DNA of 12,519 bases from an uncultured Faecalibacterium sp. (GTDB lineage Bacteria > Bacillota > Clostridia > Oscillospirales > Ruminococcaceae), in the NCBI GenBank assembly GCA_934518555.1, contig CAKSXW010000058.1, positions 1-12,519 on the forward strand, in the 5' to 3' direction. The translations under genes were made by a program, and so were the position numbers. Below the pieces are notes generated by a model. The model was not told the origin of the DNA. It ran no database searches and worked only from the letters and a program-made list of their open reading frames with translations. Of this stretch, positions 6,631 to 12,519 are shown one piece after another (positions within the stretch are counted from its first letter, which is position 1; every line of letters begins with the position of its first letter).

Positions 6631-7350
6631 ATGGCAGAACGCAACCGGCATCAGGGCCACCGCCAGCGTATGCGGGACCGGGTGCAGACCTACGGCCTGG
6701 AAAGCCTGGAGCCCCATGAGGCACTGGAGTACATCCTCTATCTGACCAACGCCCAAAAGGATACCAACGGCATCGCCCACGACCTGATCGCACGGTTTGG
6801 GGATTTTGCCGGCGTGCTGGAAGCACCGGAGCAGGATCTGTGCACCGTGGAAGGGGTGGGCCCTGCCACCGCCCGGATGCTGCATCTGCTGCCCCAGGTG
6901 TGTGCATACTACAATCGCTGCCGCACCAGCCGGGCCCCCTGCATCCGCACCACGGAGCAGATGGGAGAGTATCTGATGGCAAAGTTTGCCTGGTCGGATC
7001 ACGAACGGGCTTTGCTGGTGAGCCTGGACAGCCGCAAACGGGTAAAGGCGGTGGTGTGGCTGCGAGAAGGCCGTTCCGACCATGTGAGCCTGGATGTCAA
7101 GAGCCTGGTGTCGGCGGCGGTACGGGGCGGCACCGACACCGTGGTGCTGTGCCACAACCACCCCAACGGCGTGGCGCTGCCCTCGGCAGAGGATATAGAG
7201 GCCACCGGAGGCATCGTCCGGGCCCTGGGGCTGGTGAGCATCCACCTGCTGGACCACTTTATCCTTACGGATACCGAATACTTTTCTATGCGTGAGGCCA
7301 ACCGCCTGCCCATCTACGATTTCAGGACCGGGACCCTGCTTTGGCCCTGA
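6631..7350 (+). CDS. radC: RadC family protein (JAB1/MPN+ metalloenzyme fold)
   Basis: A 239-residue soluble protein with the usual RadC layout. The N-terminal UPF0758 region contains a helix-hairpin-helix-like segment (EGVGPATARML, 74-84), and the C-terminal RadC/JAB domain spans about residues 105-232. The JAMM zinc motif is complete: Glu125, then His175-x-His177-Pro-Asn-Gly, Ser185 and Asp188 (HxHx10D). The family is named for a DNA-repair mutant later traced to recG in E. coli, so its true activity is unproven; a metal-dependent hydrolase is likely from the fold. The ATG at 6631 follows AAGGAG (6616-6621) by nine bases. It lies 92 bases upstream of uvrB on the same strand with no real terminator between them, so read-through into uvrBA is likely and the setting favours a repair role. 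Confidence 0.9.
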   Translation: MAERNRHQGHRQRMRDRVQTYGLESLEPHEALEYILYLTNAQKDTNGIAHDLIARFGDFAGVLEAPEQDLCTVEGVGPATARMLHLLPQVCAYYNRCRTSRAPCIRTTEQMGEYLMAKFAWSDHERALLVSLDSRKRVKAVVWLREGRSDHVSLDVKSLVSAAVRGGTDTVVLCHNHPNGVALPSAEDIEATGGIVRALGLVSIHLLDHFILTDTEYFSMREANRLPIYDFRTGTLLWP

Positions 7351-7361
7351 ACAAAAAACAG

Positions 7362-7390
7362 TTTACATTATAAAACTGCTGTGCTATAAT
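7362..7390 (+). promoter_or_regulatory. Strong promoter of uvrB-uvrA
   Basis: TTTACA (7362-7367), a 17-bp spacer and a perfect TATAAT (7385-7390) preceded by TGC. A short inverted repeat, CAGTTT (7359-7364) / AAACTG (7373-7378), overlaps the -35. No GAAC-N4-GTTC LexA box of the Bacillus type is present between 7345 and 7442, so SOS control is not visible by that signature. Confidence 0.85.
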
Positions 7391-7402
7391 CATCTGGAAA
7401 GA

Positions 7403-7416
7403 TACAACCAATTGTA
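7403..7416. repeat. Inverted repeat TACAA-CCAA-TTGTA in the uvrB leader
   Basis: Five-base arms TACAA (7403-7407) and TTGTA (7412-7416) surround CCAA, a few bases after the expected transcription start and before the ribosome site. The position would suit a repressor operator, but five-base arms can arise by chance and no regulator is identified. Confidence 0.35.
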
Positions 7417-7442
7417 GTTCTTCGCGGGAAGGAGAGCGGAAC

Positions 7443-9500
7443 ATGGCAAACGAGACCTTTGAGCTGGTGTCCTCTTATCAGCCTACCGGCGATCAGCCCC
7501 AGGCTATCCAGACCCTGGTGGAGGGGGTGCAGCGAGGGGACCGGTGCCAGACCCTGTTGGGCGTTACCGGCAGCGGCAAGACCTTTACCATGGCCAACGT
7601 CATCGCCCAGTGCAATCGGCCTACCCTGGTGCTGGCCCACAACAAGACCCTGGCGGCTCAGCTGTGCACCGAGTTCCGGTCCTTTTTCCCCAACAATGCG
7701 GTGGAGTACTTTGTCAGCTACTACGACTACTACCAGCCGGAGGCCTACATCCCCAGCACCGATACCTATATTGAAAAGGACAGTGCCATCAACGATGAGA
7801 TCGACCGGCTGCGGCATTCGGCCACGGCGGCCCTGTCGGAGCGTCGGGACGTGATCATTGTGGCGTCGGTGTCCTGCATCTACTCCCTGGGCGACCCCAT
7901 CGACTACCGCAGCATGGTCATCAGCCTGCGGCCCGGCATGGAGCTGGAACGGGATGAGCTGTGCAAAAAGCTGGTGACCCTGCAATACGAGCGGAATGAC
8001 GTGAATTTTGTCCGCAACAAGTTCCGGGTCCACGGAGACACGGTGGACATCTACCTGGCCTACATGAGTGAAATGGCCATCCGGGTGGAGTTTTTTGGGG
8101 ACGAGGTGGACCGCATCACCGAGTTCAACCCCCTGACAGGCACCAAGCAGAACGTGGTAAAGCACGTGGCCATCTTCCCGGCCAGCCACTATATCGTCAG
8201 TGCAGAAAAAAAGGCCGCAGCCCTGGAAAAGATCCGGGAGGAATGCGACGCCCAGGTACGGGAGTTTACCGCCCAGGGCAAGCTCATCGAGGCCCAGCGC
8301 ATCGCCCAGCGCACCAACTACGACATCGAGATGCTGGACGAGGTGGGCATCTGCAAAGGCATCGAAAACTACTCGGCGGTGCTGTCCGGCCGGGCGCCGG
8401 GCAGTATGCCCACCACCCTGCTGGATTATTTCCCGGAGGATTTTTTGCTGTTTGTGGACGAGAGCCATGTGACCCTGCCCCAGGTCCGGGCCATGTACGG
8501 CGGTGACTACGCACGCAAAAAAACGCTGGTGGAGTACGGTTTCCGGCTGCCTTCAGCCTTTGATAACCGCCCCTTGAAATTTGAGGAGGTGGAGTCCAAG
8601 CTGAACCAGATGATCTTCGTCTCGGCCACCCCCGGAGACTACGAGCGGAAAAACAGCACCCAGGTGGCCCAGCAGGTGATCCGGCCCACAGGTCTGCTGG
8701 ACCCGGTGATCTCGGTGCGCCCTGTAGAGGGCCAGGTGCTGGACCTGCTGGGAGAGATCCACACCCGTATCCAGCGGCAGGAACGGGTGCTGGTGACCAC
8801 CTTGACCAAAAAAATGGCAGAGGACCTGACGGATTACCTGACAGAGCAGGGCATCAAGGTAAAGTATATGCACCATGAGGTGGATACCTTTGAGCGCATG
8901 GAGATCATTAAGGACCTGCGCCTGGGCAGCATCGACGTGGTGGTGGGCATCAACCTGCTGCGTGAGGGCCTGGACCTGCCGGAGGTGAGCCTGGTGGCCA
9001 TCCTGGACGCCGACAAGGAGGGCTTTCTTCGCAGCGAGACCAGCCTGATCCAGACCATCGGCCGTGCCGCCCGCAACGCAGAGGGCATGGTGATCATGTA
9101 TGCCGACGAGATCACCGACAGCATGGACCGGGCCATTACCGAGACCGAACGCCGCCGTGCCATCCAGATGGCCTACAACGAAGCCCACGGCATCGTGCCC
9201 AAGACCATCGTGAAGGCCATTGCCGACAGCATTGAGATCAGCGATAAGGCGGAGAACGCCAAACGCAACACCCGGCGCATGGGCAAGCTGGAGCGAGAGG
9301 CAGCCATCGAACGGCTGACCCGGGAGATGAAGGAGGCCGCCAAGCTGCTGGAGTTTGAGCACGCTGCCTTCCTGCGTGACCAGATCGACCGTCTGCGCCG
9401 GGGGGAGAACCCCACAGTGGATTCCGCCGCCGAGACCGAGCGCAAGCAAAACCATGCACAAACACAACGAAAAGGGAGAAAATACCTTGGCAAACGATAA
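7443..9500 (+). CDS. uvrB: UvrABC excision nuclease subunit B
   Basis: UvrB is the ATP-dependent damage-verification subunit of nucleotide excision repair: UvrA loads it at lesions and it then recruits UvrC for incision. The protein has 685 residues (family about 655-680). Visible in order: Walker A GVTGSGKT (40-47); the beta-hairpin that clamps [13 protein letters not shown] (93-102), then [20 protein letters not shown]; Walker B/DESH (339-342); SATPGDYE (394-401); helicase motif [11 protein letters not shown] (537-545); and the C-terminal UVR domain that contacts UvrC (about 614-650). All key residues are intact. A polar, basic tail (653-685) follows, whose coding DNA also holds the ribosome site and start of uvrA. 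The ATG at 7443 follows AAGGAG (7429-7434) by eight bases. It overlaps uvrA by 14 bases, so the two subunits are made from one message. Confidence 0.98.
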   Translation: MANETFELVSSYQPTGDQPQAIQTLVEGVQRGDRCQTLLGVTGSGKTFTMANVIAQCNRPTLVLAHNKTLAAQLCTEFRSFFPNNAVEYFVSYYDYYQPEAYIPSTDTYIEKDSAINDEIDRLRHSATAALSERRDVIIVASVSCIYSLGDPIDYRSMVISLRPGMELERDELCKKLVTLQYERNDVNFVRNKFRVHGDTVDIYLAYMSEMAIRVEFFGDEVDRITEFNPLTGTKQNVVKHVAIFPASHYIVSAEKKAAALEKIREECDAQVREFTAQGKLIEAQRIAQRTNYDIEMLDEVGICKGIENYSAVLSGRAPGSMPTTLLDYFPEDFLLFVDESHVTLPQVRAMYGGDYARKKTLVEYGFRLPSAFDNRPLKFEEVESKLNQMIFVSATPGDYERKNSTQVAQQVIRPTGLLDPVISVRPVEGQVLDLLGEIHTRIQRQERVLVTTLTKKMAEDLTDYLTEQGIKVKYMHHEVDTFERMEIIKDLRLGSIDVVVGINLLREGLDLPEVSLVAILDADKEGFLRSETSLIQTIGRAARNAEGMVIMYADEITDSMDRAITETERRRAIQMAYNEAHGIVPKTIVKAIADSIEISDKAENAKRNTRRMGKLEREAAIERLTREMKEAAKLLEFEHAAFLRDQIDRLRRGENPTVDSAAETERKQNHAQTQRKGRKYLGKR
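9474..9478 (+). promoter_or_regulatory. Ribosome binding site that fixes the uvrA start (TTG)
   Basis: GGGAG lies inside the end of uvrB, eight bases before TTG at 9487. The in-frame ATG at 9454 has no purine-rich site at a suitable distance and would add eleven residues absent from the family, so TTG is preferred. Confidence 0.8.
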
Positions 9501-12345
9501 GATCGTCATCAAAGGTGCCCGAGAGCACAACCTGAAAAATGTGGACCTGACCCTCCCCCGGGAAAAGCTCATCGTCATGACCGGCCTTTCCGGCTCCGGC
9601 AAGTCCAGCCTGGCCTTTGATACTATTTATGCCGACGGCCAGCGCCGCTATGTAGAGAGCCTGTCCAGCTATGCCCGGATGTTCCTGGGCCGGATGGACA
9701 AGCCGGATGTGGACGAGATCACCGGCCTTTCCCCGGCTATCTCCATTGACCAAAAGACCACCAGCCACAACCCCCGGTCCACCGTGGGCACGGTCACCGA
9801 GATCTACGATTATCTGCGCCTGCTGTACGCTCGCATTGGCGTGCCCCACTGTCCGGTGTGCGGCCGGGTCATCAGCCAGCAGACCGTAGACGAGATGGTG
9901 GATGCCGTGCTGAAGCTGGAGGAGGGCACCAAGTTCATGGTGCTGGCTCCGGTGGTGCGCCAGCGCAAGGGTACCCAGCAGAAGGAGCTGGAGGCCGCCC
10001 GTCGTGGGGGCTATGCCCGGGTAAAGATCGACGGCAGCCTCTACGACCTGGACGAGGAGATCAGCCTGGAAAAGAATATCAAGCACACGGTGGAGATCGT
10101 GGTGGACCGCCTGGTGCTGCGGAAGGGTATCCGCAGCCGCCTGGCAGACTCGCTGGAAACGGCCCTGGCCCTTACCGGCGGCGTGGCAGAGGTAGAGGTG
10201 GTAGGGGACCAGGTGCTGACCTTCAGCCAGAACTTTGCCTGCCCGGAGCACGGGATCTCCATCAGTGACCTGTCTCCCCGGCTCTTTTCCTTTAATAACC
10301 CCCTGGGTGCCTGCGAAAAGTGCACGGGCCTGGGCACCTTTATGCGAGTGGATGAGGAGCGCATCCTGCCCAACCGGAACCTTTCCATCCGGGAGGGGGC
10401 CATCAAGGCCAGCGGCTGGTATTACGCCGAGGGCTCTGTCAGCGAGATGTACTACCTGGGCCTGGGCAAAAAATACGGCTTTACCCTGGATACCCCCATC
10501 AAGGACATGAGCACCCAGGCGGTAAATGCCCTGCTGTACGGCACCAACGGCGAAAAGATCGAGATGCACCGCACCAATGAGTTTGGCAGCGGCGTGTACT
10601 ACAACAGCTTCGAGGGCATTGTAGAGAACCTGGAACGCCGCTTCCGGGAGACCAACAGTGAGTGGATGAAGGAGGAGATCGGCAGCTTTATGTCCGGGGT
10701 GGAATGCCCGGACTGCCACGGTCGGCGGCTGAAGCCGGTGGTGCTGGCGGTGACCATCGGGGATCAGAACATCAGCCAGTTTTGCGAGATGTCCATCCGG
10801 GAGGAACTGGAGTTTTTGCGCCGGATCCAGCCGGAGCTTACGGAAAAGCAGCAGCAGATCGGCGGCCAGATCCTGAAGGAGATCAAAAACCGCCTGGAGT
10901 TCCTCCAGAGCGTAGGCCTGGATTATCTGACCCTGGCCCGGGCCGCAGGCACCCTTTCCGGCGGCGAGAGCCAGCGCATCCGCCTGACCACCCAGATCGG
11001 CAGTGCCCTGTCCGGGGTGCTCTATGTGCTGGATGAGCCCTCCATTGGCCTCCACCAGCGAGACAACGACAAGCTCATTGCCACCCTGAAAAACCTCCGG
11101 GACCTGGGCAACACGGTAATCGTGGTGGAGCACGACGAGGACACCATGCGGAGTGCCGATTATATTGTGGATGTGGGCCCCGGGGCCGGGGTCCACGGCG
11201 GCGAGATCGTGGCCGCAGGCAGCGTCAAAGATATCTGCAAGGCCAAGCGCAGCATTACCGGCGACTACCTCTCCGGCCGCAAGCGCATTGCCGTGCCCCA
11301 GACCCGCCGCACCGGCAACGGCCACTGCCTTACCGTAAAGGGTGCCCGGGAAAACAACCTGCGGAATATTGATGTCAGCTTCCCTCTGGGGGAGTTTATC
11401 TGCGTTACCGGCATCTCCGGCTCCGGCAAGTCCAGCCTCATCAACGAGATCCTGTACAAGACCCTGGCCTGCGAGCTGAACGGGGCTCGTTCCCGTGCCG
11501 GAAAGTGCGACGGGGTAGAGGGCCTGGAGTTTGTGGATAAGGTCATTGGTATTGACCAGCAGCCCATTGGCCGCACCCCTCGCTCCAACCCGGCCACCTA
11601 CACCGGGGTGTTCAACGATATCCGCACCGTGTTCTCCCAGACCCAGGACGCCAAAATGCGTGGCTACGGCCCGGGACGGTTCAGCTTCAATGTGAAGGGA
11701 GGCCGCTGCGAGGCCTGCGAGGGCAACGGCATTTTGCAGATCGAGATGCACTTTTTGCCGGACGTTTATGTACCCTGTGAGGTGTGCAAGGGGGCCCGGT
11801 ACAATCGGGAGACCCTGGAGGTCAAGTATAAGGAAAAGACCATCTCTCAGGTGCTGAACATGACCGTGGAGGAAGCGGTGGTGTTCTTTGCCAACCAGCC
11901 CAAGATCGCCCGGAAGCTGCAGACCCTGCTGGACGTGGGCCTGGGTTATGTGACCCTGGGCCAGAGTGCTACCACCCTTTCCGGCGGCGAGGCCCAGCGT
12001 GTAAAGCTGGCCAACGAGCTGGCTCGCCGCAGCACCGGCAAAACGGTGTATATCCTGGACGAGCCCACCACCGGCCTCCATGTGGCCGATGTGCATCGGC
12101 TGATCCAGGTGCTGCAAAAGCTGGTAGATGCCGGCAATACGGTCATCGTCATCGAGCACAACCTGGACCTGATCAAGTGCGCTGACTATGTCATCGACCT
12201 GGGACCCGAGGGCGGCAGTGCCGGCGGTGAGATCGTGGCGCAGGGCACCCCGGAGCAGGTGGCCGCCGTAGAGGGCAGCTTTACCGGCCAGTATCTGAAG
12301 CCCCTGCTGGAAAAAGACCGGAAACTGCGAGAAGCAGAAGAGTAA
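9487..12345 (+). CDS. uvrA: UvrABC excision nuclease subunit A
   Basis: UvrA is the dimeric ABC-type ATPase that finds DNA damage and loads UvrB. Starting at TTG 9487, the protein has 952 residues, matching the usual 940-960. First ATPase half: Walker A GLSGSGKS (33-40), CPVC (122-125), a zinc site with C252, H255, C276 and C279, signature LSGGE (490-494) and Walker B VLDEP (D516/E517). Second half: Walker A GISGSGKS (642-649), the DNA-binding zinc finger C741/C744/C764/C767, signature LSGGE (831-835) and ILDEP (D858/E859). A further CPDC pair is at 407-410. Nothing is truncated. The uvrA start overlaps the uvrB end by 14 bases, implying translational coupling. No intrinsic terminator is visible in the 65 bases before the next promoter, so read-through into the tRNA unit is possible. 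Confidence 0.98.
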   Translation: MANDKIVIKGAREHNLKNVDLTLPREKLIVMTGLSGSGKSSLAFDTIYADGQRRYVESLSSYARMFLGRMDKPDVDEITGLSPAISIDQKTTSHNPRSTVGTVTEIYDYLRLLYARIGVPHCPVCGRVISQQTVDEMVDAVLKLEEGTKFMVLAPVVRQRKGTQQKELEAARRGGYARVKIDGSLYDLDEEISLEKNIKHTVEIVVDRLVLRKGIRSRLADSLETALALTGGVAEVEVVGDQVLTFSQNFACPEHGISISDLSPRLFSFNNPLGACEKCTGLGTFMRVDEERILPNRNLSIREGAIKASGWYYAEGSVSEMYYLGLGKKYGFTLDTPIKDMSTQAVNALLYGTNGEKIEMHRTNEFGSGVYYNSFEGIVENLERRFRETNSEWMKEEIGSFMSGVECPDCHGRRLKPVVLAVTIGDQNISQFCEMSIREELEFLRRIQPELTEKQQQIGGQILKEIKNRLEFLQSVGLDYLTLARAAGTLSGGESQRIRLTTQIGSALSGVLYVLDEPSIGLHQRDNDKLIATLKNLRDLGNTVIVVEHDEDTMRSADYIVDVGPGAGVHGGEIVAAGSVKDICKAKRSITGDYLSGRKRIAVPQTRRTGNGHCLTVKGARENNLRNIDVSFPLGEFICVTGISGSGKSSLINEILYKTLACELNGARSRAGKCDGVEGLEFVDKVIGIDQQPIGRTPRSNPATYTGVFNDIRTVFSQTQDAKMRGYGPGRFSFNVKGGRCEACEGNGILQIEMHFLPDVYVPCEVCKGARYNRETLEVKYKEKTISQVLNMTVEEAVVFFANQPKIARKLQTLLDVGLGYVTLGQSATTLSGGEAQRVKLANELARRSTGKTVYILDEPTTGLHVADVHRLIQVLQKLVDAGNTVIVIEHNLDLIKCADYVIDLGPEGGSAGGEIVAQGTPEQVAAVEGSFTGQYLKPLLEKDRKLREAEE

Positions 12346-12382
12346 AAACAACGCACCACCATAAAAATCAGACTTTTCTCCC

Positions 12383-12439
12383 AAAACTGCAAAAAAATTG
12401 CAAAAAACTGTTGACAAACGACCCCAATCTGCGTATAAT
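12383..12439 (+). promoter_or_regulatory. Consensus tRNA promoter with UP-element-like A-tracts
   Basis: A perfect TTGACA (12411-12416), 17-bp spacer and perfect TATAAT (12434-12439). Directly upstream are three A-tracts (12383-12386, 12391-12397, 12402-12407) whose centres are about ten bases apart. This matches an UP element and would also bend the DNA toward one face. Such promoters are typical of stable RNA genes, and the tRNA below begins about 43 bases after the -10. Confidence 0.93.
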
Positions 12440-12453
12440 ATCTCTTGTCGCCA

Positions 12454-12471
12454 CGCTTCGGTAGGGAAGCG
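12454..12471 (+). other. Hairpin in the 5' leader of the tRNA precursor
   Basis: CGCTTC (12454-12459) and GAAGCG (12466-12471) form a perfect 6-bp stem with loop GGTAGG. It lies between the expected transcription start (about 12446) and the tRNA 5' end, in the piece RNase P would remove. No T-run follows, so it is not a terminator. Confidence 0.55.
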
Positions 12472-12482
12472 GCGGTCGATAT

Positions 12483-12519
12483 CCGGGTGTAGCGCAGTTT
12501 TGGTAGCGCGCTTGAATGG
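12483..12519 (+). tRNA. Probable tRNA-Pro (anticodon GGN, likely GGG), 5' part only
   Basis: The acceptor strand CCGGGTG (12483-12489), T8-A9, the D stem GCGC/GCGC around AGTTTTGGTA, G26, and the anticodon stem CTTGA lead to loop bases A-T-G-G at the window edge. T33 is correctly placed, so the anticodon starts GG. GGG (Pro) is most likely because bacterial tRNA-Pro has C at position 1 and this D-arm/anticodon-arm pattern is proline-like. GGA, GGC and GGU anticodons are not excluded by the visible bases. Confidence 0.75.

Noticed and set aside
7359..7378. CAGTTT/AAACTG as the radC terminator
   Set aside because: The stem is only six weak pairs and no T-run follows. It overlaps the uvrB -35 and is better read as part of that promoter.
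9238..12417. A 1,059-codon open frame on the minus strand opposite uvrA
   Set aside because: It is antisense to a complete, well-conserved uvrA, and its translation is His/Gly/Ala/Leu-rich low-complexity text with no domain. Long antisense frames are expected in GC-rich genes with strong codon bias, and the uvrB, MATE and RluA-family genes show the same effect.
1..12519. CRISPR array, insertion sequence, toxin-antitoxin pair, prophage or defence cassette
   Set aside because: I saw no regularly spaced repeats, transposase or integrase frame, terminal inverted repeats or small overlapping gene pairs. All real genes are housekeeping or transporter types of uniform composition.

Overview
The window looks like ordinary chromosomal core DNA of a GC-rich Gram-positive bacterium. 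The best guess is a Clostridia member of the Oscillospiraceae/Ruminococcaceae type (Faecalibacterium, Gemmiger or Subdoligranulum-like). This rests on strong AGGAG-type ribosome sites, many extended -10 (TGnTATAAT-like) promoters, tRNA genes with an encoded CCA, Firmicutes-style UvrA/UvrB and RluA proteins, and a high-GC coding sequence with AT-richer gaps. The genus is an inference. No phage, transposon, CRISPR array or defence cassette is visible.

Layout, left to right. The 3' part of a tRNA-Gly(GCC) and its terminator (1-104) are followed by two leftward genes: a NA37-family nucleoid-associated protein (1207-2196) and, downstream of it, an AEC-family membrane transporter (171-1094). A divergent promoter region (2197-2329) separates these from a small rightward PH-domain protein (2330-2707). 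A leftward MFS transporter (2755-3915) is divergent from a rightward MATE efflux pump (4077-5414). Their shared 160-bp gap holds a strong inverted repeat that may be an operator. The MATE gene converges on a leftward RluA-family pseudouridine synthase (5467-6465) over one bidirectional terminator. A second divergent gap then leads into a rightward DNA-repair block: a RadC/JAMM protein (6631-7350), uvrB (7443-9500) and uvrA (9487-12345). The window ends with a consensus tRNA promoter with phased A-tracts and the 5' half of a probable tRNA-Pro.

UvrA and UvrB are the damage-recognition and loading proteins of nucleotide excision repair. They are translationally coupled here: uvrA begins at a TTG inside the last codons of uvrB. 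UvrC is not in the window. RadC lies just upstream on the same strand, but uvrB has its own near-consensus promoter. The three transporters (AEC, MFS, MATE) have no substrate that can be read from sequence, and no transcriptional regulator gene is present.

I found no convincing new system. The most useful items to follow up are the MFS/MATE palindrome, the dyads around the uvrB promoter with no recognisable SOS box, and the architecture of the terminal tRNA promoter.
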